A stretch of DNA of 64,000 bases. It comes from Archegozetes longisetosus. Taxonomy: Eukaryota; Arthropoda; Arachnida; Sarcoptiformes; Trhypochthoniidae. Positions 21,016-33,957 of the stretch are shown one piece after another. The first letter of the stretch is position 1, and the number at the start of each line of letters is the position of its first letter. A program made the position numbers and the translations under genes. The stretch lies in the NCBI GenBank assembly GCA_018873245.2, contig JAEMBT020000004.1, positions 5,628,573 to 5,692,572 on the forward strand. The letters run 5' to 3'. The notes under the pieces are model-generated. The model made no database searches, had not been told where the DNA came from, and saw only the letters and a program-made list of their open reading frames with translations.

Positions 21016-23036
21016 AATTTTGTACCTTCTGTTGAACTATGTTTAGTGCAAGACCACAGAATAGAGAAGAAATCGAAGAAAGATTCAATGCATGTTGATA
21101 TAGAAATAGTGAGTGATTGTTGGCTGTGCTGGTCTTGTTGGAAATATCAGAAACAATCGAATCTTGTCACGTAAAGGGGGGTGAAAGAGTAGAAACAGAA
21201 AGTAGATCGCATTTAACGCTATTTGCTATTCGGAATCTATTATGCCTTTGCAACTTTTTTGTATTGTTGATATTCTGTTTATTTTTGATAATACTAACTG
21301 ATATTAAGTGATATATTGAACCAGAAATAAATTGAATTTAGTTATATAAGAGGCTATGCATTTTGTGATGTACAACAAATATGTAGTTCTTATGATCAAA
21401 TTCTTATGATCAAATTGCAAATGAAAAGTAAATGCATAAGAAAAACATAAAAACAAATCCAGTCGGAAAGGCTAAGGCATTTTAACGTTATATGACTTTC
21501 TTAAAAGATGTTAAGACATCTTCACAAATGTGTTTACATAAAAGGAATAACTTATAAATGTATTGAGAATATCGTGCTGTGGGCAGAGAATAGAAGCTAA
21601 AGGAATGCATTTAAACTTGACTCTAGTATTACTATATCCAGATGCGGACATAAGGATATGGATTTGTATTTATTTTATAAAAAGTGCATTACCGAAAAAA
21701 TATTCTCAACTAGGAGCTGATTGTAGAGTGAGCCAGAATATAGTTATCCAGTTGTGTGCAATATATTATAAATTTTGCATCAAGGATAATAATGCAGAGA
21801 TTCGAGTTTTAGTGCTTCATTTAAATACCTAGAGAAAAGATGCTATCAACTGAGGAAACATTATTGCATGTTTAGCAATTATTATGTGGGATAAGCAATA
21901 AAGTGCGGGCTTTTATTCTTCAATATATGTATATAGTAAATATCATAACTTTCAAACACGTAACAGTCAACTCTTGATATCTGCTACTTTTGATCAACTT
22001 TTGGCAAATAGGAAGCAAACTAGCGAAAGAGTTAAGAACTAAATTAAAATATTTGCTAAAATCGATAATATTGATTGATTATCAGGGTGAAGGATGATTG
22101 ATCTATTAAAACAAGTAAATAAAGAGGAGGAAGAATAGGAGAGATAGAGTTGCTATTAGCTGTTGTAGAAGTGCTGATCTCATAGATGGTATTATGGGAA
22201 GAATAACCACTCGGTGCTATAATAATGCGTCTTAGCTATTATAAGTTAGAGTTTCGCAATGAAAAATTGCCATTGCATCTCATTATAATAGATGGTTGCT
22301 CTGGTAGGCACTTAAGCTAAATTTTATCTTAATACTATCATCACCATTGGTCTTCTCACATCATTAGCTGCTGTTTGAGGCAGACTAACTCGTAAGTTAT
22401 TATGATCGCAATGTCACATATTTGTCGCTTAGCAAAAGGTTAGTTAACAAAATATATCAGTTAATATTTGCTCTAATAAATTTATTGATGCAATACTAAA
22501 TTCGCTCATAACTTGTTTCACTCTGAACAACTAATAAAATAGTTGTCATATTTTCTTTTTCCAGAATTAACTGGAATAGTGAGGCGTCAGATCTAACAAT
22601 ATTTAGCTTAAGAACAAATGCCCGAATCCTACCATTAAAGTGGATTTCACTTTTGCTGATAATCACAAAATAATAATGCAATGATAACTGCTGAGAGCTA
22701 ACAATAAGTTAGTGGTAGTTGGCATTGAATGTTCACTATCTGTGTATAAATAGAGGCCCATATTCTCTGGTCAGACAAATTAATCATCAGTAGTCTTGTC
22801 ATAGAATGAAATGGAGAAGTATTGATAGGAGAGAAACAAGTTTGTGCAATAATAAAGGAGGAAATATATAGATTATGAAAAATGTTTTGTATTGTTGTCA
22901 AACTTTGTTGGTTGAATTGACAAAATTGCTAGTGCTATATAGATGACCAGTTCATAGAAGACTAACACTAAATATATTGACAAGTGTTGCAGTGATTTCG
23001 GGAATTTAATATCATAAGTGAAAGCTTTCGACTTGA
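21016..23036. other. Gene-poor region
   Basis: AT-rich sequence. The longest frame (plus 21563-21832) lacks an ATG start and recognisable features. Nothing else is supportable. Confidence 0.35.
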
Positions 23037-23141
23037 ACTCCTGAAACTACAACTTGTGAAACTATAACTCCTAGAAGTGCAACTCCTAAAACTACAACTC
23101 CTAAAACTGAAACTCCTAAAGCTACAGCTCCTAAAAATTGA
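23037..23141 (+). repeat. 15-bp tandem repeat, seven units, open on the plus strand
   Basis: Units of the type ACTCCTAAAACTACA repeat seven times with substitutions. The plus frame reads Thr-Pro-Lys-Thr-Thr-like pentapeptides and ends in TGA at 23139. A TGA also lies immediately before it. The antisense frame is a Val/Gly/Leu-rich shadow. It may be a decayed mucin-like coding repeat or a plain minisatellite. Confidence 0.65.
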
Positions 23142-23179
23142 GCGCTACAACACATCAAGCAAACTAAAGAAAAAATTGA

Positions 23180-23353
23180 AAAAGACGAGCAATAAATAAG
23201 ACGAAAAATTTTGATAATCAAGTGACAAAATTATATGTTGACATGAGTAATGCAGTAAAAGCACGTCTAAATAAAGGAAATATTGCGGAAATGATGGCAA
23301 GAGCTGGAAGGATACGTCAGAGACGTGACATGTTAGAGATATTATTCGGCTAA
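23180..23353 (+). CDS. Short unidentified ORF, basic, with dibasic sites
   Basis: Open for 57 codons after a TGA; the ATG at 23243 would give 36 aa beginning MSNAVKARLNKGNIAEMMAR and ending with an RQRR then DMLEILFG. Its composition is much more protein-like than its neighbours and predicts an amphipathic basic helix. The dibasic or furin-like RQRR and a C-terminal Gly are reminiscent of peptide-hormone precursors, but no family match is claimed. It could be an exon, a relic or chance. It lies just downstream of the 15-bp tandem repeat. Confidence 0.22.
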   Translation, partial: KRRAINKTKNFDNQVTKLYVDMSNAVKARLNKGNIAEMMARAGRIRQRRDMLEILFG

Positions 23354-26300
23354 GGAATCAAACAAAATTATTAGACTCATGTCAATTTTCAATTATACTT
23401 CTGTTAATTAAACCCAAAATCAGACTACTGGACAGCGTATAATTTGTATTTTTCTAATTCAATATTAGTATTAGTAAATATGTTCCATTTTGTACACGTA
23501 ATCTGATCTTTAAAAACAATAAATTTTTTGCTGTTTAATTAGAGAATCATATCTAAAGTTACAAAGCATTTCTGACAAATGTAAGGACAAAAGTAGATAT
23601 CGATTGACTCAATACAATTATTGAACAAAGATTACGTTATGATAATTTGCAGCACAGATTGAATCTACTTGTAAGTGAAAAGTAAAGGAAATTCATTTTA
23701 AACAAAAGCTATTTGAGCTTGGAATGTCACTTAAAAAGTACTTGCCTGCACTACATATACAGAATGGTTTGTTTAATTTGATTATTTTTTGTTGAATGCC
23801 AGAAAAACATGAGTGTGTTCACTGTTTCATGTATGACGAGTGGCCCAAAAAAGCTGATGAAAAATAAGAAAAATCACATTTAATTTCAAGCATATGAAGT
23901 GTTAGTAAAACTAAACATTTGATTAACGTTTAAGAGTAGTCTAGAGGCTGTTCGCCAACACATATGAATGAGTTATTTGGTAGATTTAAAATTATTTGAT
24001 AAATATAGTTCTAAAAATATTTGAAGACATCTTAAAATTATTAATTAAAAGCAAGTGTGACGCATGAAAAGCTAATTATTGAGGTAATTTAAACAATGGT
24101 ATAACTCATAAAGAGGGCTTCAAAGTGAAAAATAGTCAATTGAGTCAGTTGTTTGGTGCCATAGCTTTACTCATTGTTTTTCTTTCATAATACAATTCAA
24201 TTTATGAGTTTCTTACTTTGTAGCAAAATTTAATTAATTTATCCTAAAATTAATCAAATTTGAAAACCTTTCTACTCTACAATAAACCTAAATTTCAATT
24301 TATTTTCTACTCTGTGAGAAAGGATTCACTTGTATAATAAATATTTATTGTTTAAGTAATAATTTTTAAATATGAAAAGTTATTCGACTCTGAAGTGTGA
24401 AAATCAGTAGATTTGAACGATTACTAGAAAGAGAAGAGAAATGAATCTATACTGAAGTTTACTACTTTAGTAGTTTCTGTTGAAAAATATCTCTAAAAGT
24501 TATTATCAAGCTGATTTCTATTTTCTTTTTAAGTATTTAGACTGAATTAGCAGACAATTTATCGTTATTATCTACTTAGATGAAGAAACAAATATTTACT
24601 GTTAATTAATGCGATGCGAATCCGAAAATCCGCTCAGTTTTACAGAGCATCAAAAAATATTATACGACGAGATTTTACTCATTTTTTGTCCAATTGTTAT
24701 TTCTTGTTCTCGAGGATTTATTCCCAGATCAATAAAAAAAAGTTCTGATACAGTAATGCCTTGATTTTGTTGAGAAGAAAAATATCGATTAAATCTGGAA
24801 ATGGAATGAGAGCTAAAAACTTAATTAAAAATCATAATTACGTTGGAGTTATGCCAAAATATTAATAACTCGATAAAGTCTAATTGAATGGTAGCTGAAG
24901 TAAGTTATTGAAGTAGTAGATTTGAAAAATAATTAGCGAATAGTTTGATAATTAGTATTGTTTGGAAAATATGAAAAATCATAATATGAAAAATCATAAT
25001 CTGAGAAAAAAAATCATAATCGATGTATAGGTATTTGTAAATAATTCAATAGCTTATTAATCGCTCTGCTAAACTAATATAGAGAACTTGTACTAATGAA
25101 GGATTATCATTAATGCTATTTACATACGCTATCATATAATGTGGTGTAAATCACAAGGACTGCAATAGATAATGATTCATAATTTGCATCAATCATTTAT
25201 ACGACACCATTAAATTAAAGCATGCCATTCCAAGCATATTAACAGATTGTGTTGAAAACGCACTGATCGATAAAACAATAATAACTTCGTTTTAGGATTT
25301 GTCAACAATTTCGCCTTTTCAATACACTACTTCAATTAACTGATCAAATCTCAGTTTTAATCATTTATGCTGCTTAAATTAGAGATTTGTTTTACTAACC
25401 ACTTTTTTGTCAGATGTACAGGCGAAGTAATATAAGTATGTCATTAACTTATTAGTTATAACTCATAAGTTACTATGATGCATGTCGAAGAATGAGTGGA
25501 AAGAACTTACCATTTATGATTTGATCGGACACAACTAGTAAGTTGATACGTTCTCCTATTTGCTTGTCTGTACCTGAAAATGCTTTAGATCAGTTGAGAA
25601 TTTAAAGAAACACTTTTCATAAACATACGTGGGTTCAATTTTCCGAAACGAACTGTGAAAATGCATTCCTATTTATCATTTATAGAGAAGTAGAATTGTT
25701 ATAAAAACTTTCAAATTGTTTATAAAGTAATATAAAATGTGTTATAAAAGCTGAAAATGAAAATTTGAATATAAACTGGAGTTGAAATGTTTTATGACAG
25801 ATATAAATTAATTGTTTAAGATTTCGTAAAAGATTTTGATTTCGTAAAATAGTATCGAAACAAAGTTATATTTGGTAGAATTTTGTTTGATAATGTATAA
25901 CTAGTGTATTTCAGTTTGCATTATCTTTAGAGAATTGAATAAAAATAATAATTCGAATCGTGAATCGGATGGAATATAAGAATAAGTGACAACTATTTGA
26001 TGGTTAGAGGGGAGAAAGTAATGTATTTATATCTTTTGGCGGATAATTTATTGTAAGATGATGGGTTGGAAGCAATTGATGACACGGAGGTTTATCAAAA
26101 TAGTAACTGTGATGCATGACTTGCATTCGTCACATGATAACACAAAAATAAGGTTCACTATAGTCGAAGTGAAAGCTGATCACATTTGATGAATTTGACT
26201 CACAAGTCACTAATATTTATACTTTTACCACAATTCCTCCTCTTTTTTCTTATTTTCATCATATTTTCTAATCTAAGTTTGCGCACACAATAAGAAAGAC

Positions 26301-29300
26301 TTATTTTTATGTGTATCATTGGTTTGTGTTCTGGTCTTGATTTTTGATTTGAAAGTAAAAGATTTTGGTATTTTGTGTCTCTCCCAGGAGTAGAAAGTAG
26401 TGATTGGTTTTCTTTTCTGAAACTTTAATGACATAGTAGAAATGGAGATTATGTTGGGCTAAACATTAAGAGTAGAATAAAGGAGAGATTGAATTGTACG
26501 GTGAAATGAAGGCTCTATTTTATGAGATGAAATATTTCTCTTATGTTTGTATCATATTGTCTATTATGTTATGATTTTAATGAAGTTTTTTGTATAAGAA
26601 TCTAAAATATTTCTTAAAATATTCCTCTGGTGGAAACAATAATCAAGAAATAAGTGATGTATGGATGAATGAGAATTTTATTTTATTAATGGTAATCACA
26701 TTCCAGATGAAGAATAGAACTGAATTTTTCAATCATTCTTCATATTTAAAGCCTGTTTAACGTTTAGGAAATCTCATTTGAATTAGAAAGCTTTCCGTTT
26801 TTCTAATAATCGCTGACATTTGAGATTAAATGTGAGCCAATTAATTATAAAATTATGAGCTCTTCTTATTATGAATGATTTGACAAAAATTCTCGGGAGC
26901 AATAGAAAAACTGACTTCATAGCATTGAATTAGCAAAAGGCTCAAACTAGAGAGTTCATTTAAATGCATCAAATAGGGTTTGATTATCTTTTCATTAGAA
27001 CTGCAAATATATTCTATGAGTAACTTTCATATTAAATTTGACTTTTATCTAATTATTCTCTAATATCGCAGTTTTCTACTTCAATCGTCTAATGAGCTCG
27101 GAGCTGAACAATTCTTATGAATAAAATAAAATTAGTTATAGTCAAACTTGTCAAACTTGTCTTGCTTGTACAGGTAGTTAAATGGTTTAAAAACAATCAA
27201 TTGGATTTTATAGATTGATTTAGTCTATTTTTTTGAAGATCATATAAATGGACGTTCCACCTAACGGGTTTTATTGAGCAAAGCCATTTATCAAAGAATG
27301 CAAGTTAGAAATACGTCCTCTTTATGAGCTGTATAATACTTATTTTAGGTGAACAATGTCTTTAATTATAGAAGTAAGACTTGCAATTTAGGGTGTAGTG
27401 AAGTGCACTATGAATAGCATGAATGGTGTTTACACTTAAAAGCTTAATAATCCTTGTTAGGAACTAGATGTGATGCGTTGTCATGGTGTACTTTTCATCA
27501 GACTATACAATATATAAAGGATATCAAGTAGCTTCTTTCATATACAACATAGTAATCAGAACAAATTACAGATCTAATTTACACACAAATTTACGCCCTT
27601 TACAAATACAAGTAGAATAACGTAGCAACAACCTTTTGCTTGTTACTATCAAAGATTGTTAAGTTTCAAAGTGTATATGCCTATTATTATCAACTTGTGG
27701 TTTAAAGTGAACCATTTAAATTGTTGTATTGGCCCAAACGTTCGAGTGAATACTGGCTTTTTCTATTCTATTCGTCGATTTGATTTAATGATTTTAAGTT
27801 ATGGCATCAATTTTGTTATAAATCATAATATATTCTTCGCTCAATCCAAACATTAGCAGACATAGTATAACAGCTTATGATAATTATGTTTATAAACCAA
27901 ATAAGAACTGAAAACTACTTTAGAAGCAGAGCGCAAATATTGAATGTAAGCAGAAATATTCTGCGATTAATACTTTACTTTGAAATTTTATAATTTGACA
28001 ATAGATTCTCCGAAAGTAAATGAGAAAAAACAAATCTAACATAAACATTCTTGGAGTCAGACCTGAATGACACAATTGTTACAATGACCGTAAGTGTTAC
28101 AAAGATTTTTAACGATCATAAAGTTTAATCACATAATAGGCGTGAGAACGAAGTAAAATGTGTGATCAGAATAGTTAATGCAATTGTTGAGGAGTTATTG
28201 TAGTTGAATCGATTGACAAGTCTTTATTTAGGGTTGACTAAGTGAGTGAAAGCGATAGAAGAAAGGGTTTAATGTAAATTTTGCTAGTGGAAAGGTAACG
28301 GATTTATGTTAAGCAATTAGTAACGAGTTATCCGTTAGTATTGAACGTTTACAGATCACTGGATAGCTTGTAATAAGGAATGAAAAAAGCAAAGAATAAT
28401 TCATTGTCATCGTTAATTACTTCCAGTAGAAGAGAACCGACTAAGAAAGAGTGTTTTGCGCACATATACAGATTTGGATAGAAAACTAGCAGTTTGGATT
28501 GGTCTGAAAAAGATTTAGTGTTTATCCTCCATCAGGTTTTTTGTTATTCTTTCTTCTCCTCAAATGAACCGTTAGAAACTTTGATTCTCTATTATTTGGA
28601 GTTGACTACTTTGAAGCCACTTCACGCGCGCACAAAATGCTATCATTTTTTACTATACAATTTTTTGTCAAAATCATCGTCACATAATCGATTGGCCAAC
28701 TCAGCAATCATATGATGAATGCATTCATGAGAAACCCCGCGCAGTCCTAACCATTCGAGAATTTTATCAGAACTTTGCACTCATTCTAACTAAATGTCGT
28801 AAAACTTGAAAAATCTGAGCAATTCCTAAATTCTTAAAACATGTTTTGATAACAGAATATATACACATATGAATTGACCAGAGAAAACATTATACTCTAA
28901 ACGGAATATAATGAGAATATAGTGAAAGTTTGTGTACAATTAAAATATTGGATTAGTTGATAGAAGTATTTTGAATATTGTCAAGAATACTCTGATGGCG
29001 TTTAGTTGACATAAATAAATATTACATGGAAGTTGAGAATTTGTTGATTTTAGTTTGAAAGAGTGACTTATCACATATGTGTCTGGGAAATTGATATGAA
29101 TTGATTGAATTAAGAAATAATTTAAGATGAGAAATTACAATTTACAATAGATAGTGCTTTGAGCTAGAAATAAAATGACAAGATTTGCTGATTTGTGTGC
29201 TGAAAACTTTATGAATAATTCAGAAGAAATTTTTAAAGCAGGTTCAGCTGAGCTGCTCTTATTTTGCGGCAGTGGATCCTTTGGGATTGATTTTAGGAAA

Positions 29301-29620
29301 GTCATCCCTTTAGCAAATAAAGCATAGAAAATATAGTTTGAAGACTTAAATAGAGATACATTAAAAGAATATTATCGAATTAAAAACCAAGCGAAAAGTG
29401 GGCACAGAATCATCCATCCTCACGACAGCAGCGCTCACTCGGATAACTTTAATCGATCGATAAAGTGTAATCATATCTTTCAATTTCACTCTATTTTCTT
29501 CTTTACTAAATCCAATACTCTTAGAGGAGATTCACACCGGATTCACGACTAGCGACAGCATTCGCGGCAATCCATTTCGTAGCTTTTGTTCCAATCTTTT
29601 GCTCAGTTATTTCAAGCCTA
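23354..29620. other. Gene-poor AT-rich region
   Basis: No supportable genes. A short direct repeat of AATATGAAAAATCAT lies at about 24970-25020. The stretch 29400-29620 is clearly richer in G+C and CpG than its flanks and could hold an untranslated first exon or promoter, but it contains no coding frame I can support. Confidence 0.35.
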
Positions 29621-29622
29621 TC

Positions 29623-29686
29623 GATGATGATGATGATGATAATGGCGATTATATCACAGCATAAGCATTATAAGAAAGACTGGGAT

Positions 29687-29717
<31 letters not shown>
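29623..29717. repeat. (GAT)6 and (AG)n microsatellites
   Basis: GAT triplets at 29623-29640 and an AG tract at 29691-29717. A 117-codon minus-strand frame crossing the AG tract is low-complexity and was not called. Confidence 0.9.
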
Positions 29718-30192
29718 TAGGGATAAGAATGTGTTGCTTCAAAATGAATGCTATTACCAAAAAAACTAAACATTTCTTTATTGAAGCGATTCTTCGGATC
29801 GCTTCTTCGGATCTCCTCTATTCTACTATCAAACAAGATAGTATTTAGAGTGCTATAAAGTGCTATCAGCAATATAATTTGGCTAAGAGATAGGACTTTA
29901 TAGCAATGACCCTCAGACATGAGAGTTGAACGCTTGGCAGAGGATGAGCACAAAGAGGAAGAGTATTGTGCTATTGTAGTGTTAACTGTGGCCCATGTCT
30001 TTGTCACTCTGGGTTGACATGAATGGAATATCTAAGAAGATGCTGGCAAAAGTTAAAATCAATCATTTAAACCTGTTTCCGTTCAGTTGTACCTGATTTC
30101 TAATAAATGACTGGCATAAGTAAGTGGCGATCAACAAAGAAGAACATTATACTCCTATCGATCCTTATCTCATAATCTTTTCTTTCTCTATC

Positions 30193-30196
<4 letters not shown>

Positions 30197-30237
<41 letters not shown>

Positions 30238-30264
30238 CTCTCTTTCTCTTTCTCTCTCTTTCCA
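30197..30264. repeat. (TC)n microsatellite
   Basis: Pure TC to about 30230, then TTTC/TCTC interruptions. Confidence 0.9.
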
Positions 30265-30631
30265 GAGCTGATCACAAAGAAACGAAGTTTATCTTTAAAG
30301 TAAGTAAGTCATTTTCGATGAATAACTGAAGCAGATTTACTCATCCCTGGCTTTACTGATATTACTTAGCCTTTAATATAAATAGTAATGACCGTTATAT
30401 TTAGTAAGTCTATGAAGCATTAAACTTTGTGCGCAATAACAGAAGTCCATCAATAAATGAAATCGTCAGACATTAAATTGGATTTGATATTGACGGAGTT
30501 TGCATGAAATAATAACTTTTATGAAAGTGTCATTACTTTTGTTTGGCGTTAATCTATGAGCGCATTTGTCCAACTAGTATTGAACGCCAGCTTTCCACTT
30601 GTCTAAAACGCTCAAAACCTAAAAACGATGA

Positions 30632-30790
30632 TCAATAAAAGAATCCCAGACTAAACACGTTAAGGATCTTATCGCCTACCATTTCTTCCTCCGTAGAAGT
30701 TTGCGTCAGCTTAATGTCGAGCTGACTAACTTCTGTCTTCTTTAATCTATCTAAATATTCACCTAGTAATCGCGTAATTTTACCAATTTT
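30632..30790 (-). other. Coding-like frame without start, unidentified
   Basis: The minus-strand frame is open for 52 codons with a balanced, soluble-protein composition (contains GEYLDRLKKTEVSQLDIKL then TQTSTEEEMVGDKI) and ends in TGA at 30632. The island is less AT-rich than its flanks. The plus strand is also nearly open here, as often seen in decayed transposon ORFs. No start codon or clear splice sites. Family unknown. Confidence 0.2.
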
Positions 30791-32526
30791 TCAAATTACA
30801 CCAAAACACTTTGATGGCTTTTTACCAAGTTTAGTTCACTTTAGCAAAAACAATAATTTCTATCATTTATTAAATGATCAAACTCTCAATTATCAGTCTA
30901 TAAAACGGAGAGGAGAATGATATTTGAAATAAACCTGACAAGAGATTAAGTTAGAGTTTATACACATTTCTAGTGATTAAAGTGAAGGATTTGCCAGATT
31001 CCTAAAACTAGAATTAAGTTATTAAACTAAATGTGCTGTTAATTATCAATTATAATATGAAGTTTAGTGGGAGTATTTTTCTATCTTTAAATCTTGATGC
31101 AGTATTTAAATGAGCAGATCTGAAGGTTCATCAAAAATGATGCTACAATTAACAAACAAATTATTATTAAACATATTATCTTCAATCCTAATTAGTTGTG
31201 TAATAAAAGTTTAAAACTTATTCCCGTGTTTAAACTCTGAATGCTACCAATTTAATCAAATTGTGACTATTCATCCAAACGATATTTACATTTGGAATTT
31301 GTGTTAGAATTAAATTGTAATTTATAAAAGACATAAATTGCAGTTTTTATATGACAGCTTAGGAGAGTGGAAAACATCTTTTTCTCCCAACGATTCTTTA
31401 TATAGCGATAAATATGACAGATTTAGTTTCGTTAATCTTAAAAAATATATTATTCTGGATTTCGTTGGATAGCTCAATGATGGATACATGAGTTTTGGAG
31501 AGCAGTGGCATATCGCAGTCCAATACATAAAATGAAAATTGCAAAACTTCTTATTTATTTATTTCTCCTTCCTTTCCACAATTTATACGTTACATTATTT
31601 CTTTGCATTTTTGCATTTTTCCATTTTCCGTAAATGCGCAAATATCCAAATTTTCCATCACTTATATAATACTGGAATTGAGCTTAAAATTGAATTTTGT
31701 TTTTATGAAAAACCGATATTTCAATTATTAAGTGTTGAGTTTAACTCTTGAATAAGCTGGATAGAGTAAAAATCAGCTCAATATCAAACTGCACATTAGA
31801 CAATAAATTTGTCAAATCTAAAAATACAATTTTAGAAACAAGCTCTAGTTATATCATAATCATTTTTATTATTTAATAATTTCAATTGCTTGCTTTTAAA
31901 TATAGTCTGTATTTTAAGTAGAGATTTATCATTAGTTTGCTTATAGAGTGTGTATAACATATTACCTGAAATATACCGTATTATTGATTTTCTTAATAGC
32001 TCGTTCGAAATGATTATTACTATACATTAAAGTAATTTGTTGTTCTCAACTTGATTCACCTCAATATAATCATTGTAATGATATGATAAAATTAATTTTT
32101 TTATATATTAAGTCCTTTTTTTGCAAGCATAATCTTCAAATAATGAGTAGAGCCAAGTGCTGTTCATCAGACATGTTCAGGTTTTACCAAAAATAGTTTC
32201 ATTCGTTATAAGTTGAATATGGTTTTTGATAGTTATTCAAATTTAAGAGGAATCAAATAATACAACAATCTTATGAGTTGACTTGGAATCTTATTTTCTT
32301 GATCACAATAATGGATGGTTATTTTGATAAACCAGTGGACTTGTATAACATACAGTAATTTAAATATTTAAACATGACTTTTCGATTAACTAGCTCTTAT
32401 TTCTAGTGCGTAAAAGTATTTATTTACAAACCAACTGTAATTTGGCATAAATGTTTCATATTTAATTCTGGGTCAGCTATACTTTTGATTTAGAAATAAA
32501 ATCTGGAATAATTTACTCAATTAATT

Positions 32527-32628
32527 ATGCAACGATTCTTTTGTAGAGCAAATCCAGAAGAAAAACACTGGTGTAGTTGGCGAGTACAGGCATTGCCAGC
32601 AAAACAAGCGTTAAATTTAACCCAATAG
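32527..32628 (+). other. 33-codon ORF, peptide-like, unidentified
   Basis: Starts ATG, reads MQRFFCRANPEEKHWCSWRV and continues 13 more residues to TAG at 32626. It has two cysteines and two tryptophans and is protein-like compared with its flanks. A pyrimidine-rich tttgtag acceptor-like site lies inside it, so it could instead be part of an exon. Weak. Confidence 0.15.
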
Positions 32629-32915
32629 TAGCTTCTAAATGACTAATAATGCTTCATAAAATGTCTTATCGAAACTTGAATTTCATTAGACCTATTAGTA
32701 ATTAATCAGTCACTTGAATAACCTTTGACGGAGTTGTATTACCTTTGAGATGATGCATTTTGTTAATTAAAAATAATTTTATCATCAATACAGCTGTTAT
32801 GGAACTTTTAGACTTTTTGCTTTATTTAATTTAAGTAGACATAGATTGACAAGAAAATTATTAAATTAATTCATCATAATTAATAAACAACAAACATGAT
32901 TGCAAAATTGACTTA

Positions 32916-33186
32916 TTATAACCAATAAGCCTTATCAAATTTGTATTCAGTAGAATTTGACATTTGCATTCTCATATCTGCACTGGTATCTGATGGTAAA
33001 CTTACTGTAGAAGGATTCATTTTTTTGCAGGACTTCTCTTCCAACACGTATGAATTATTATCGAGAGTTTGTATTCTTAAATCTAGAATTTTGTCAACAC
33101 CAAAGCACAAACAGGGTTTTATACTGAAGACGCAAATGTACGGATATCCGAGTGAGAAGTTTTTGAACAGTGGCGAAATCAGCTAA
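32916..33186. other. Coding-like frames on both strands beside a MITE
   Basis: The plus frame 32941-33186 (81 codons, no ATG) includes LTVEGFIFLQDFSS and GFILKTQMYGYPSEKF. I see only a faint resemblance to the start of a MATH/TRAF domain. The minus frame 33110-32916 is equally open. The plus frame runs into the left end of the MITE at 33168. It is possibly a decayed exon cut by the insertion. Very uncertain. Confidence 0.13.
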
Positions 33187-33468
33187 GGGCATCAACACCT
33201 TCAACTCAGACTCTCAACTCACATTTCTCTCTCTCTCTCTCTCTATCACTTGAAGAAAAATGTATATTTTTGAATATAGAACCTTCTTAGTTTGTTATAA
33301 ATACGAAAAATAAAGTAAAATACTGAATAATTAAAATTTAAAACTACAACACAATAGGTTTTAATCTGTAAAGTATACATTCAATAGGATTGAATATGAT
33401 GGGTGCATATCCACTGATCATTTAGAAATTTGCGTATCCAACTGAAAATGTTTCTGGCTTCGCCACTG
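33168..33468. mobile_element. hAT-type MITE, 301 bp
   Basis: Begins CAGTGGCGAAATCAG and ends with the inverse of CAGTGGCGAAGCCAG (13 of 15 match), the typical terminal sequence of hAT-superfamily elements. The flanking 8-mers tttttgaa and tctttcaa agree at 6 of 8 positions, as expected for an old 8-bp target duplication. It has no coding capacity. The interior is AT-rich with a (TC)n tract at 33226-33244. Confidence 0.72.
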
Positions 33469-33630
33469 TCTTTCAAGTGTGGAAAGCATCATATCTGTAA
33501 AACCACAAATTCTCAAAACATGATGGATTCTTTTATATACTAATATTTCAGAGGATGGCTAGAAAAATTTCGAGTTATGTGCAGGCTAGGAAATCAGCTC
33601 CATTGTTAGCACTTGCATTAATGTTAACAA

Positions 33631-33674
33631 TACTTTGAAGGAGTCAATACTATTGAGTTGACTCCTTTAAAGTA
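33631..33674. repeat. Short perfect-looking hairpin
   Basis: Arms TACTTTGAAGGAGTCAA and TTGACTCCTTTAAAGTA pair at 16 of 17 positions around a 10-nt loop. Function unknown. Confidence 0.6.
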
Positions 33675-33885
33675 TGCTCTGGACATTTTTTGATAATAAA
33701 TATTTTATTCCAATACTACAATATTATTGAAACTTTTTTGTAAAATTTCGATTTTTCATGACTTTATTCCCTAAGTTTTATATAAAGCTACAAATTTGAC
33801 TTTTCTCTAAATATTCTTTAAAATTCATTATCTAAATGTTCAATCATTCAAAAAAGGTGACAAACAATATTTTCTAAAGCATACG

Positions 33886-33957
33886 AACTCGATAGTGCAG
33901 TGGTGGCACGCCTGGCATGTAATCGGAAAAGATGGAGTTTGAGTTGCTGTCCAGGAC
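33886..33957 (+). pseudogene. tRNA-like relic (possibly tRNA-Thr, TGT)
   Basis: GATAGTGCAGTGGTGGCACG resembles a tRNA D-arm/A-box. It is followed by an anticodon-like loop CATGTAA between weak stems, and a degenerate B-box-like GGAGTTTGAGT. The acceptor arms do not pair and loop position 33 is not T, so it is not a working tRNA. It may be a tRNA pseudogene or the head of a tRNA-derived SINE. Confidence 0.35.

Noticed and set aside
23012..23221. Minus-strand Val/Gly/Leu repeat ORF
   Set aside because: Antisense of the 15-bp tandem repeat.
29654..30007. 117-codon minus-strand ORF
   Set aside because: Runs through an AG/CT microsatellite (Leu-Ser repeats); no other evidence.
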